Notes: generated from the sequence alone by a model not told the origin. Counted from the first letter of the stretch, positions 34,280-42,183 are shown. The stretch is DNA of 64,000 nucleotides from Bacillus sonorensis NBRC 101234 = KCTC 13918 (GCF_001592005.1 NZ_BCVZ01000004.1:230143-294142); one strand, 5' to 3'. Translations and numbers: made by a program.

Positions 34280-34618
34280 TTATACATGACAATCATATTC
34301 AATCTCAATAATGTCATCCAGCTTCAAAACGTACGTTTCATCTGTATGGCTCACGATGCGCAGCTCCCGTTTCAGGGCGTCAACATAGTGGACGCGGCCG
34401 GCAAGCATGCTGACCTCCCCTTTCTGATAATAGGCGAATTGCAAAGGCCTGTTCTCTTCCATGGCTTCACAGATCATGTCATTAAATTCTTCATATTTTT
34501 GTTCATCTAAAACCGGTTTTTTCACTTTATCAAGATCCTCATGATATTCCCTGAGCAATTCCACGTGTTCCGGCAACATCATGGACACCCATTTGATACT
34601 GCCTCTGTCCCGCAGCAT
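34280..34618 (-). CDS. yqjX: YolD-like protein YqjX
   Basis: 112 residues of the YolD-like family (RGSIKWVSMMLPEHVELLREY at residues 5-25; VLKLDDIIEIEYD at the end). Family members are usually encoded next to Y-family DNA polymerases of the UvrX group and are thought to assist or regulate them. AAAGGAG precedes the ATG by 9 bases. It lies 15 bases after yqjW and shares its LexA-controlled promoter region. B. subtilis has the same pair. Confidence 0.9.
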   Translation of the reverse strand: MLRDRGSIKWVSMMLPEHVELLREYHEDLDKVKKPVLDEQKYEEFNDMICEAMEENRPLQFAYYQKGEVSMLAGRVHYVDALKRELRIVSHTDETYVLKLDDIIEIEYDCHV

Positions 34619-34633
34619 GCGCGATTCTCCTTT

Positions 34634-35899
34634 CTATGCCCGATGTCCGCCGACAAGCTTTGACCGCAGACGGGCGGTTCCGGCGTTTGTATAGGAAACG
34701 GCCCGCAGAAGCGCTGTTGAACCATGCCGTTCCCTGATGCCATCCATCACATACCCGAGCATTCGCTTTTTTTCCTGATCCGGCTGAAAAAGGTCGAGCT
34801 GCATATGGATGTCATCCTGAATATTCGATAGGGAGACGGAAATTTTCCGAACCGTTTTCCCTTCATAAAAGCGGTCAAACAATGCAAGGCATGTGTGATA
34901 AAGATCGAGGGTGATATTTGAAGGAGCTTCCATCGTTTTCGACCGGTAAAACCCTCCGCCAAGCTCATCACGGCTGTATTCAATCCCAAGGCTGACGGTC
35001 CGGCCCGCCTGCCGGTGATCACGGGCCCTTTTGGCAACCTCTTCGCACATTTCAAGGATGACGCACTTGACCTCATTCGGATCCGGATAATCGCGAAGCA
35101 GAATCTGACTTTTTCCAAAGCTGATCTGCCCGCTCATGATCGGCGCTCCGATCGCTGAAAGATCAATGCCCCACGCATGGTAGTAAAGCTGATTTCCCAT
35201 CAGGCCAAACCTTTTCTCAAGCCGTTTGAGATCATACTGCGCCAGCTGGCCGACTGTAAAAATCCCCATGCGGTTTAACGTTCTTTCCAGCCTGGAGCCG
35301 ATCCCCCACATTCGCCGCAGAGGAGACAACGGCCAAAGCTTCGCCTTCACATCCTGATAATCCCAAACGGCAATTCCGCCTTCTGCTTTTTTCGCTTCAA
35401 GATCAAGGCAGAGCTTTGCCAGCAGCATGTTTGGACCGATTCCGACGGTGCAGGGCAGGCCGAACTCTCTTTTCATGTCGTCTTGTATTTTCATGGCGAT
35501 CGTTTGCGCGTCCCCCCACATGCTTTCAACGCCGTCCACTTGAATGAAGCTCTCATCGATGCTGTATGTATGGACGGCATCATGGGGCACATAACGGCCG
35601 AACAGCCGGGTCAGCTCTTTTGACACACGGACAAATACCGCCATTTTGGGATTGACCAAATGAATGCGCGGATCATCGGGAAGCTGAAACAGCCTTGTCC
35701 CTGTTTGAACACCGAACTCTCTTTTGAGAGCAGGAGAAGCGGCCAGAACGATGCTTCCCTGCCGCTCTGTGTTTCCGACCACCGCCAGCAAACAAGTCAT
35801 TGGATCAAGACCAAGCAAAACGGCGGCACAGCTCGCATAAAAACTCCGCATATCGACGCACAAAATCGACCGCGCCGGATATTGACTGTAATCCATCAT
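34634..35899 (-). CDS. yqjW: Y-family DNA polymerase YqjW (UvrX type)
   Basis: 421 residues from ATG 35899, with GGAGG five bases upstream (the next codon is also ATG). The Y-family catalytic motifs are intact: ILCVDMRSFYAS near residue 12 (metal-binding Asp) and HTYSIDESF near 106 (Asp-Glu pair). A helix-hairpin-helix (MWGIGSRLERTLNRMGI near 185) and a little-finger domain follow. A probable beta-clamp peptide (QLDLF) occurs near residue 357. It is the B. subtilis PolY2 relative and acts in error-prone lesion bypass. Two LexA-type boxes lie directly upstream. Confidence 0.92.
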   Translation of the reverse strand: MMDYSQYPARSILCVDMRSFYASCAAVLLGLDPMTCLLAVVGNTERQGSIVLAASPALKREFGVQTGTRLFQLPDDPRIHLVNPKMAVFVRVSKELTRLFGRYVPHDAVHTYSIDESFIQVDGVESMWGDAQTIAMKIQDDMKREFGLPCTVGIGPNMLLAKLCLDLEAKKAEGGIAVWDYQDVKAKLWPLSPLRRMWGIGSRLERTLNRMGIFTVGQLAQYDLKRLEKRFGLMGNQLYYHAWGIDLSAIGAPIMSGQISFGKSQILLRDYPDPNEVKCVILEMCEEVAKRARDHRQAGRTVSLGIEYSRDELGGGFYRSKTMEAPSNITLDLYHTCLALFDRFYEGKTVRKISVSLSNIQDDIHMQLDLFQPDQEKKRMLGYVMDGIRERHGSTALLRAVSYTNAGTARLRSKLVGGHRA

Positions 35900-35915
35900 C
35901 TCATCCTCCAGAAAA

Positions 35916-35929
35916 AGAACTGACGTTCG
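35916..35929 (-). promoter_or_regulatory. LexA (SOS) box, proximal
   Basis: AGAACTGACGTTCG differs from the Bacillus LexA operator CGAAC-N4-GTTCG at one base. It lies 17 bases before the yqjW start. Confidence 0.7.
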
Positions 35930-35956
35930 CACGATTAGTGTATGAATACTATACTG

Positions 35957-35970
35957 CGAATATACGTTCG
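35957..35970 (-). promoter_or_regulatory. LexA (SOS) box, distal
   Basis: CGAATATACGTTCG matches the LexA operator at nine of ten defined bases and lies 27 bases upstream of the proximal box. Two boxes suggest tight repression until DNA damage. Confidence 0.75.
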
Positions 35971-36105
35971 ATTTCTAGGTGTAAATTTATCCAAAGAAAA
36001 TCTTCCCTTTGAAACATTTCATGATGCAATGACGGCCTGCCATTCTTAGGCAGCGCCGCGTATTGCAGTCCCGGAAAGTCCCCGGCTGCGGTTTTTGAAC
36101 ATGAG

Positions 36106-36134
36106 AAAAGCATCCCAAACCGGGATGCTTTTTT
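36106..36134. terminator. Bidirectional terminator after the lipoprotein gene
   Basis: AAAAGCATCCC and GGGATGCTTTT form an 11-bp stem with a 5-base loop and T runs on both strands, directly after the stop at 36136. Confidence 0.88.
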
Positions 36135-36135
36135 T

Positions 36136-36582
36136 CTATTCGGTCAATTTTTCAATCTGGCCCATTACATCACTGATCTGCTGAGCGCTTTGCACCAATT
36201 CTGACTGCTGCAGCTTCTCAACTGTGAATTTTCCTTCCTCAACACTTTGCAAAACATCCTCGGCGCTTTTTTGCAGTGTTTCATTGTGCTTCTCGATTGT
36301 CTGATGAATCTGGGCTGCGGCATCGGGCGGGGTTAATTCATTAAAGCCGGCCGCAGCCTGCTGAATAGATTCAAGCTGTGTTTCCAGCTTTTTTTTTGCA
36401 TCCGCATCATTTACAGCCTGTTCAGCCAGGGAAGGCGCCTCCTCCGCAAAAGTTTTCACTTTTTGGACGTAGCCGGCCGCTTCATTTGTATAGTTCAATC
36501 CGTCATTCACCTGATCAAGCATTCCGCATCCACCCGCACCCAAAAGGCCGATTCCGGCAAGAACTGTAAAAATCCTTTTCAT
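36136..36582 (-). CDS. Small lipoprotein of the DUF6376/YybP-like type
   Basis: 148 residues from ATG 36582, with AAGGAGG 8 bases upstream. A lipoprotein signal ends GAGGC (Cys19). The mature part is helical, acidic and rich in Gln, Ala and Glu, with coiled-coil character (residues 35-145), and contains LTPPDAAAQIHQTI. It resembles the lipoproteins that follow yybP-ykoY riboswitches in Bacillus; I believe B. subtilis YybP is the relative but could not compare. The role is unknown; the manganese riboswitch upstream suggests a part in metal homeostasis at the membrane. It follows the 36-residue peptide gene after 14 bases. Confidence 0.78.
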   Translation of the reverse strand: MKRIFTVLAGIGLLGAGGCGMLDQVNDGLNYTNEAAGYVQKVKTFAEEAPSLAEQAVNDADAKKKLETQLESIQQAAAGFNELTPPDAAAQIHQTIEKHNETLQKSAEDVLQSVEEGKFTVEKLQQSELVQSAQQISDVMGQIEKLTE

Positions 36583-36596
36583 CACGGTTTGCCTCC

Positions 36597-36707
36597 TTAT
36601 CGTTTCTTTTTCATTTTTTCTTTCAAAATCGGAATTAATCTTTCTTTCGCCAAAGGCAGACCTTTCTTCACCAATTCACGCTTCAGCCATTTTTTTAGCT
36701 TGGACAT
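36597..36707 (-). CDS. Basic 36-residue peptide behind the riboswitch
   Basis: A 36-codon gene starting MSKLKKWLKRELVKKG and ending KEKMKKKR. AAAGGAG precedes the ATG by 6-7 bases. About 14 of 36 residues are Lys or Arg, spaced so that most of the peptide could form a cationic amphipathic helix; no signal or membrane segment is present. It is the first gene behind the manganese-type riboswitch and is closely followed by the lipoprotein gene. No family was recognised. Confidence 0.65.
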   Translation of the reverse strand: MSKLKKWLKRELVKKGLPLAKERLIPILKEKMKKKR

Positions 36708-36738
36708 CGTCAGTCTCCTTTCCCTTTTGATAAAAATG

Positions 36739-36809
36739 AAAAAACTCCACCGATTTGGTGAAGTTGATAAACAAAAAGACCTTCACCAAATCAGATTTGG
36801 CAAAGGTCT
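36739..36809 (-). terminator. Riboswitch expression platform: two tandem terminators
   Basis: On the minus strand AGACCTTTGCCAAATC pairs with GATTTGGTGAAGGTCT and is followed by TTTTTG (36774-36809). A second hairpin (CTTCACC / GGTGGAG, 36744-36763) is followed by TTTTTT. GATTTGGTGAAG of the first can also pair perfectly with CTTCACCAAATC of the second over 12 bp, giving an alternative fold. Confidence 0.8.
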
Positions 36810-36892
36810 CGCTAACAATCAGATTGCCAGCAAAGCCGAGGATTTAAGACATCCCGTAATGACGACTTTACTGTGACAGCTACTCCCCTTTG
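36801..36892 (-). ncRNA. yybP-ykoY manganese riboswitch aptamer
   Basis: Read on the minus strand, the conserved pieces of the yybP-ykoY family are all present in order: CAAAGGGGAGTAG at the 5' side, GTCGTCATTACG, CGGCTTTGCTGGC, and GTTAGCGAGACCTTTG at the 3' side. P1 forms from CAAAGG and CCTTTG. The CCTTTG strand also belongs to the first terminator stem, so Mn2+ binding (which stabilises P1) would prevent termination and turn the downstream genes on, the usual mechanism of this class. Confidence 0.9.
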
Positions 36893-36915
36893 GAGTATTC
36901 ACTTTTATTGCTTTT

Positions 36916-36944
36916 ATTTTAAAGCACCGCGCTTATCCAGTCAA
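36916..36944 (-). promoter_or_regulatory. Sigma-A promoter of the riboswitch transcript
   Basis: On the minus strand TTGACT and TAAAAT are separated by exactly 17 bases, about 25 bases before the aptamer. Confidence 0.82.
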
Positions 36945-37167
36945 ATTTCTGCCGGCCGGCTTACGAAAGAAGCGGTCTGGACGCAAAAATTGGAAAAGAA
37001 GACGGCGAGGTTAATATTCCAGCACGCATTCCGGCTCTTTTGTCGATTTTATTTAATCAACTATGCGAACATTCACAACAGGCTTAAGCTTCAGAGCAAA
37101 AGTCCGCTTGAGAACAGTGTTTTTTCTTAGTAAGATAAAAGAAAACCGCTCCTGAAGGAGAAGACAA

Positions 37168-37377
37168 ATGGATGAGAAACTGATTGAAAAAATGCTGGGA
37201 CAGGCGCTCAGACAATACGGCCGAAATGTCGCAATCGATCCCCTCAGCCCCCATGAAAAACAAATCTTGAAGCTGGCTTTGAAAGAAAGGCGGATTGAAG
37301 AGCCGGACGAGGGGCTGCACGCTCATATTGAGGATGTCATCTATGATTATGTCACAAATCAAGGCTTGTTTTCATAA
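37168..37377 (+). CDS. yqzH: Small protein YqzH
   Basis: 69 residues starting MDEKLIEKMLGQALRQYG, with AAGGAG 8 bases before the ATG. It is helical and charged, with no membrane segment, and has no assigned function. Size and place beside yqjV match B. subtilis YqzH. The upstream region, shared with the divergent riboswitch promoter, shows no clear sigma-A promoter for this gene by eye. Confidence 0.85.
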   Translation: MDEKLIEKMLGQALRQYGRNVAIDPLSPHEKQILKLALKERRIEEPDEGLHAHIEDVIYDYVTNQGLFS

Positions 37378-37398
37378 TTTGCTTCATTCTTTTCCCGC

Positions 37399-37419
37399 AG
37401 CTTCCTGCAACAGGAAGCT
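37399..37419 (+). terminator. Hairpin after yqzH
   Basis: AGCTTCCTG and CAGGAAGCT form a perfect 9-bp stem with a 3-base loop, but a CCCCC rather than a T run follows. It may be a weak or Rho-type end, or an mRNA-stabilising hairpin. Confidence 0.45.
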
Positions 37420-37514
37420 TCCCCCACTCCCCTAGATTCGGAAAATTCTCTATTCACCACCATCTGTTTCAGGTATGATAATACAATAAAACATGATTGT
37501 CTGGAGAGTTTATC

Positions 37515-38747
37515 ATGAAACAAAAATGGCAGAATATCCACCCGCTCAGCTGGACCATTATTGTCGGAACGATTTTCGGGCGGATGGGAACCACGATGAG
37601 CATTCCTTTTTTAGCAATTTATTTAACACAGGTCAAAGGGGCCTCCGCCGCTTTTGCGGGGGCTGTGATCGCGGCGAGCTCCCTGATTGGAATTGCGGCG
37701 AGCTTTTATGGAGGGTATTTATCAGACCGGTTCGGCCGGAAAAAGATCATGCTGCTCTCAATTTTTGGGTGGGTGCTTGTGTTTGCCGGTTTTGCACTCG
37801 CCGACCGAGTCTGGACCTTCTTTTTGATGAATGCCTTAAACGGATTGTGCCGCGCTCTTTTTGAGCCGACTTCAAGAGCGCTGCTTTCGGATGTATCAAA
37901 ACCCGAGACGCGCCTCTTTGTCTTCAACCTCAGATATACGGCGATCAATCTCGGCGTCGTCTTCGGACCGCTATTAGGTCTGTACCTCGGCTCTTCCAAA
38001 ACAACGCTGCCGTTTGTTATTGCGGCTTTTATTTATTTGATTTACGGAGCGGTGCTGGCGCTTCAATTTAGAAACCGCATCGTGCCGGTAACGGAGACGA
38101 ATAGGCGCATTAGAGTGAAAGATGCCCTGCAGGTAACAAGAACAGACCGGGTGTTTTCGATCACGCTGATCGGCTCGATGATTTGTCTGTTCGGCTACTC
38201 CCACTTCACATCGACGATTGCCCAGTACATGTCGGCAAGTCCTTTTATGGAAGATGGGACAAAGCTATTCGGGATGATGCTGACATTAAATGCCGTGGTC
38301 GTGCTGGTCACCCAGTACCCGATCGTCCATATCGCCAAACGGTTTTCACCGGTTTTGTCGCTGATCGCGGGAAATGTTTTGATCAGCATAAGCCTGTTCA
38401 GTCTCTCGTTTTTCCATGATCTCTTATTGATTATCTTGATTGTTGTATTGTTTACAATTGGAGAAGTTTTGTTATTTTCCATGATGGATATATTGATCGA
38501 CCACATTGCACGCCCTGAGCTCAAAGGGACTTATTTCGGGGCGATGGGCTTTACCCAGCTCGGAAGCGTCATCGGTCCATGGGCAGGCGGCATGCTGCTG
38601 GATGCTTTCGGAGCAGAAAAGCCTTTTTTCATCTTTTCCAGTCTTGCCCTCGCGACCCTTTGCGGAGTACCTTTCCTCATTGCGGCCTTTAGAGTGATGG
38701 AAGCGCAAAAAGCGAACATACATTCAGAAAACACATTGAACCATTAA
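37515..38747 (+). CDS. yqjV: MFS transporter YqjV
   Basis: 410 residues from ATG 37515 (MKQKWQNIHPLSW), with TGGAGAG 6 bases upstream. Twelve membrane segments and the MFS loop motif GYLSDRFGRKKIM (residues 66-78) are clear. It belongs to the drug-efflux-like MFS antiporters; the substrate is unknown. It matches YqjV, which follows yqzH in B. subtilis. Confidence 0.9.
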   Translation: MKQKWQNIHPLSWTIIVGTIFGRMGTTMSIPFLAIYLTQVKGASAAFAGAVIAASSLIGIAASFYGGYLSDRFGRKKIMLLSIFGWVLVFAGFALADRVWTFFLMNALNGLCRALFEPTSRALLSDVSKPETRLFVFNLRYTAINLGVVFGPLLGLYLGSSKTTLPFVIAAFIYLIYGAVLALQFRNRIVPVTETNRRIRVKDALQVTRTDRVFSITLIGSMICLFGYSHFTSTIAQYMSASPFMEDGTKLFGMMLTLNAVVVLVTQYPIVHIAKRFSPVLSLIAGNVLISISLFSLSFFHDLLLIILIVVLFTIGEVLLFSMMDILIDHIARPELKGTYFGAMGFTQLGSVIGPWAGGMLLDAFGAEKPFFIFSSLALATLCGVPFLIAAFRVMEAQKANIHSENTLNH

Positions 38748-38749
38748 AA

Positions 38750-38778
38750 GAGCGGAAGGGATGCGCCCCCTTCCGTTC
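38750..38778. terminator. Terminator between yqjV and yqjT
   Basis: GAGCGGAAGGG and CCCTTCCGTTC pair over 11 positions (one G-T) directly after the yqjV stop. Confidence 0.75.
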
Positions 38779-38808
38779 AGATTCGGCAGAGGACTTCCGT
38801 ATTAATGG

Positions 38809-39207
38809 TCAGCGCACGTCGGGCGCCACAAGCTCCACCTTGATACGGTCGGGATCTTCCGCATAGAGCGCATAATGTCCGCTTCCGCCCGCAAACGGAT
38901 GCCTGTCTTCATAGAGGAGACGGTAGCCCCGTTCGACCAGCTGCTCTGCCATTTCGTCTACCTGTGCCCTTGATGCCGCTTGAAAGGCGAGATGGTTTAA
39001 ACCGACCCGGCATCGATGATAGCCGGCTTCTAAAAAGCGCTCTTCCGCCTGGACAAGGACGAGGTAAGCGCCGCCCGCTTTCCAGCTGATGCCGCGTTCC
39101 CATTGCTGATAAACCTCATAGCCGAGTTCTCCGAGAAACCATCCCCAAAAGCGCTTCGATTTTTCTATATGTGATACATACAGTTCAATATGATGAATCA
39201 TACGCAA
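38809..39207 (-). CDS. yqjT: Glyoxalase/VOC family protein YqjT
   Basis: 132 residues of the vicinal oxygen chelate fold: MIHHIELYVSHIEKSKRFWGWFLG at the start (metal-ligand His) and VGLNHLAFQA near 68, with Glu in KVELVAPD at the end. Such proteins include glyoxalase I, bleomycin/fosfomycin resistance proteins and dioxygenases; the reaction here is unknown. It lies 18 bases downstream of coaA on the same strand, as in B. subtilis. Confidence 0.88.
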   Translation of the reverse strand: MRMIHHIELYVSHIEKSKRFWGWFLGELGYEVYQQWERGISWKAGGAYLVLVQAEERFLEAGYHRCRVGLNHLAFQAASRAQVDEMAEQLVERGYRLLYEDRHPFAGGSGHYALYAEDPDRIKVELVAPDVR

Positions 39208-39225
39208 CCCCTCTCATGTCAGAGC

Positions 39226-40194
39226 CTATACCCGTCTGACTAAAATCTCTTCAACTTTGTGATCCTTCCCTTTTTTCAGGATTAAATCTGAACGGTATTT
39301 CGTAGGCAAAATGTTTTCATACAGATTCGGGCGGTTGACCGTCTCCCATATCGATTTCGCCATGTAATCGGCTTCAGCATCCGTCAGATCCTTGAATTTA
39401 TGAAAATACGAAGTCGGATCTTGAAATGCCGTCTCCCTGAGCATCCGGAAGCGCTCAAGATACCATTTGATAATGAGGTCTTCCTCGGCATCCACATAAA
39501 TCGAAAAATCAAAAAAATCGGACACGAACACGCGCGGCTTTGTCCGGTCATCTTCAATCGTAGGGGTCTGCAGCACATTCACTCCTTCAATGATGACAAT
39601 ATCAGCCCGCTCGACGGTTTCATAAACGCCTTCCAGCCGATCGTACGTTAAATGGGAATAGACCGGCGCTTTGACGGTTTCTTTTCCTGATTTTAAGTCG
39701 TTTAAAAACTCAAGCAGCGCCTTGACATCATAGCTTTCGGGAAAGCCTTTCCTCGACATGATGTTTTTTTCCATCAGAACGGCATTCGGATAAAGGAAGC
39801 CGTCCGTTGTAATCAGGCTGACGTTCATGTGTTCCTGCAAGCGGGACAGCACCGTCTGAATGATCCTCGCCGTCGTGCTTTTTCCGACAGCCACGCTTCC
39901 GGCAATCCCGATGATAAACGGAATTTTGGCTGCATGGGGATGATTCAAAAAACCGTTCACCTGGATATTGCGCTGATATTGGGTAGTCCTGTGCAAGTAA
40001 AGGAGCCGCGCCAGCGGAACGTAAATCGTTTCGACTTCCTCCAAGGACAAATAGTCGTTCAAACCTTCAAGCTCCTTCGCTTCCTCTTCGGTGATCCGGA
40101 CTGTCATATGCCCGCCCAGATTCGCCCAGGCGTCACGGGTGTGACTCGTATATAACGTTTGTAAATTCAAATCTTGATTCGCCACATTTCTCAC
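39226..40194 (-). CDS. coaA: Type I pantothenate kinase
   Basis: 322 residues, close to B. subtilis CoaA (319). Walker A GIAGSVAVGKST lies at 96-107; SLITTDGFLYPN near 127 and SRKGFPESYD near 146 are type I PanK signatures. It phosphorylates pantothenate, the first and regulated step of CoA synthesis. The start is uncertain: GTG 40194 (after GAGGGA) or GTG 40185 (after AGGTGA). It leads an operon with yqjT. A TATAAT-like sequence near 40256-40262 could be its -10. Confidence 0.93.
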   Translation of the reverse strand: MRNVANQDLNLQTLYTSHTRDAWANLGGHMTVRITEEEAKELEGLNDYLSLEEVETIYVPLARLLYLHRTTQYQRNIQVNGFLNHPHAAKIPFIIGIAGSVAVGKSTTARIIQTVLSRLQEHMNVSLITTDGFLYPNAVLMEKNIMSRKGFPESYDVKALLEFLNDLKSGKETVKAPVYSHLTYDRLEGVYETVERADIVIIEGVNVLQTPTIEDDRTKPRVFVSDFFDFSIYVDAEEDLIIKWYLERFRMLRETAFQDPTSYFHKFKDLTDAEADYMAKSIWETVNRPNLYENILPTKYRSDLILKKGKDHKVEEILVRRV

Positions 40195-40443
40195 CTGTCC
40201 CTCTGTTCATATGCTATCTGACTAATTTTTTTGTAATCTATTCCAAACCGCCATTATATTATATAGAATTTTTTGAATGTTTACGAGAGATCAAGATTTT
40301 TGATGTTTGCACATGATTGAAACATGCGGACATGTCCCGGGCTTGCTGCCGATGTGGCGAATATCGAGGCGTTCATCGCTGAAAACGGCTTTCAATGTTC
40401 ACGCTTTTCCCGAAAACATGATGAACCGGCAAATTTCCAAAGA

Positions 40444-40468
40444 AAAAGAGTGCGCGCCCGCACTCTTT
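40444..40468 (-). terminator. Terminator after the ABC-secreted-protein unit
   Basis: AAAAGAGTGCG and CGCACTCTTTT form an 11-bp stem with a 4-base loop, followed on the minus strand by a T-rich tail (TTTTCTTT). Confidence 0.85.
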
Positions 40469-40481
40469 TAAAAACAGCCGT

Positions 40482-41447
40482 TTATACGACATACTTGCTT
40501 TGCCTGTGGGCCGCATAGTAGGCGACGGCCGAAAACAGGGCGAAAAACAGGAGCAGAATAAACATGATCGGAATGGTGTCCACTTTCTCAGGCGTAAACA
40601 GCTTGAAACTGCCGTTGAAATTGAACACCTCATGCCCCAGATTGGACAGCAGATTTTTCAAATCAAATTTGCCGAGAACGGGAACCAGCAGGGCGTAAAT
40701 AATATAAAGCAAAGCCGGCGCGATAAAACTTCTGAACAGAATACCTAAATAAAATCCGATCGTCGCAAAAACAAAGCTCACCGCAAGTAAGACAATGAAT
40801 TGAATCAGAATATTCCCTTTAGAAGGGGCCGAAACCGCGAACTGATCGACCGGTACCGTTTTTGCCGCCAGCGCGTAAAAAATCAAACCGGCTAAATAGG
40901 AGACGCATAAAACGGCCGCCGAGGCTAAAAACATGACGATGTAGACCGAACATTGCTTGGCAAGCAGGACAGCCTTCCAGTCGCGCTTGGCCGCCTTCAC
41001 TTTCACCGTCTTGAATCTGATATCATATGTGGATATATAAATGGCATAAAGCGTAAAAGCCAACGGAAAGGCAATGAAGCCCATCCACTCCATTGTGGTG
41101 ATGACCGTTTGTTTTGGCTGTATCAGATGAACGGAAAGGATGAGCTGCTCATAATCATACCGTAAAATATTTTCCACGATCTCCCCGTCCCCATCCTTGC
41201 TCTTTAAAGCCCCTTCTGTTACTTTCACAGGCGATTCCAATGCCTTTTTGACATCGATTCCGAGTTTTTCATATTCTGCTTTCGTCTTTAAAAACTGCTG
41301 ATAGCCGTTTTGCGTATTTTGATACTGAACATATATGTATCCTGAAGAAACCAATAACAGCGGGATGACTAAAATCAAGAATATTTTTGCATAGTATTGA
41401 TAAGCAAGCTCTTTCTGCAACATGCTATAAATATTCTTTATAAACAT
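40482..41447 (-). CDS. ABC-2-type membrane permease
   Basis: 321 residues with one N-terminal membrane segment (about 22-43), a long soluble loop (45-115), then five more segments. This layout is typical of ABC-2 permeases beside bacteriocin or lantibiotic genes. It overlaps the ATPase gene by 23 bases. Together they probably export, or protect against, the product of the secreted-protein gene 1.2 kb upstream. No named relative was recognised. Confidence 0.75.
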   Translation of the reverse strand: MFIKNIYSMLQKELAYQYYAKIFLILVIPLLLVSSGYIYVQYQNTQNGYQQFLKTKAEYEKLGIDVKKALESPVKVTEGALKSKDGDGEIVENILRYDYEQLILSVHLIQPKQTVITTMEWMGFIAFPLAFTLYAIYISTYDIRFKTVKVKAAKRDWKAVLLAKQCSVYIVMFLASAAVLCVSYLAGLIFYALAAKTVPVDQFAVSAPSKGNILIQFIVLLAVSFVFATIGFYLGILFRSFIAPALLYIIYALLVPVLGKFDLKNLLSNLGHEVFNFNGSFKLFTPEKVDTIPIMFILLLFFALFSAVAYYAAHRQSKYVV

Positions 41448-42093
41448 CGCCTAATCCCGCTCCATTCGTCTGATAATTGTCCACATGCAAAGCCGAACCG
41501 TCTTTCAGCACAAATAATTGATCGACAATTGCAGAGTAAAATTCAAAATGGTGGCCGCAAGCCACAACAGTCATTTCATTTGCCCAGCTTTTTACGATAT
41601 CCTGAAGCTCCATCATCGAACGATAATCAAGCCCGTTGGATATTTCATCCAGAAATAAGTACTCAGGTTTGTTTAAAACGGCAAGCATGAAGCTGAGCTT
41701 TTTCCTTTGACCGTATGAGTATGTCTTCACCTTTTTTTTCAGCACTTCGGAACTGAGAAACTTCTTGGATGCCTGGGCTAATTCTGCTTTTTCAACAGGT
41801 TTGTTTAATAAGATGTTGATGTTTTGATATCCTGTCAGGTTGAGATAAAATGGAGAGTCGTCGTAAATGACATGGATTTTGTGGCGGACGGCTGCAAGAG
41901 GCTCATTATCGTACAGGATTTCGCCTTGAAATGGCTCCAGGTTCAGGAGGCATTTCAGCAAAGTCGTTTTTCCGGCGCCGTTATCGCCCATCAGGAAGTT
42001 GATTTTATTTTTTTCGATCTTCATATTCAAGCCGTCGAAAACCGTCTTCTTTCTATAAGTTTTTGTTAAATTATGAATGGTAATCACTTGCAA
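41425..42093 (-). CDS. ABC transporter ATPase
   Basis: 222 residues. Walker A GDNGAGKTT near residue 36 and Walker B YLFLDEIS near 147 are clear. The signature is degenerate (YSYGQRKK in place of LSGGQ, near 125) and the catalytic Glu is followed by Ile rather than Pro. The switch His is present (CGHHFE near 180). It is of the bacteriocin-immunity/export type. It lies 110 bases downstream of the secreted-protein gene, with a strong hairpin between them. Confidence 0.8.
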   Translation of the reverse strand: MQVITIHNLTKTYRKKTVFDGLNMKIEKNKINFLMGDNGAGKTTLLKCLLNLEPFQGEILYDNEPLAAVRHKIHVIYDDSPFYLNLTGYQNINILLNKPVEKAELAQASKKFLSSEVLKKKVKTYSYGQRKKLSFMLAVLNKPEYLFLDEISNGLDYRSMMELQDIVKSWANEMTVVACGHHFEFYSAIVDQLFVLKDGSALHVDNYQTNGAGLGDVYKEYL

Positions 42094-42135
42094 AATCCTT
42101 TCTCATCTCAGGATATAATGTCAGTATTTTCAATT

Positions 42136-42183
42136 ATACAACGCTGCCAGTATTTTCAAAATAGTCCATTGGCAGCGTTGTAT
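42136..42183 (-). repeat. 14-bp perfect stem-loop between secreted-protein and ABC genes
   Basis: ATACAACGCTGCCA and its perfect complement are separated by 20 bases. No T run follows on the minus strand. It may be a partial terminator or an RNA-stabilising hairpin that lets the first gene be expressed more strongly than the ABC genes. CAGTATTTTCAA also occurs twice here (42122 and 42148) as a direct repeat. Confidence 0.7.

Noticed and set aside
36739..36809. CRISPR-like short repeats (GATTTGG and CCAAATC occur several times)
   Set aside because: They are the arms of riboswitch terminator hairpins, with no regular spacer arrangement.
40324..40518. 64-codon plus-strand frame upstream of coaA
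   Set aside because: No ribosome site, no recognisable protein, and it runs through the terminator hairpin at 40444-40468 into the ABC permease gene.
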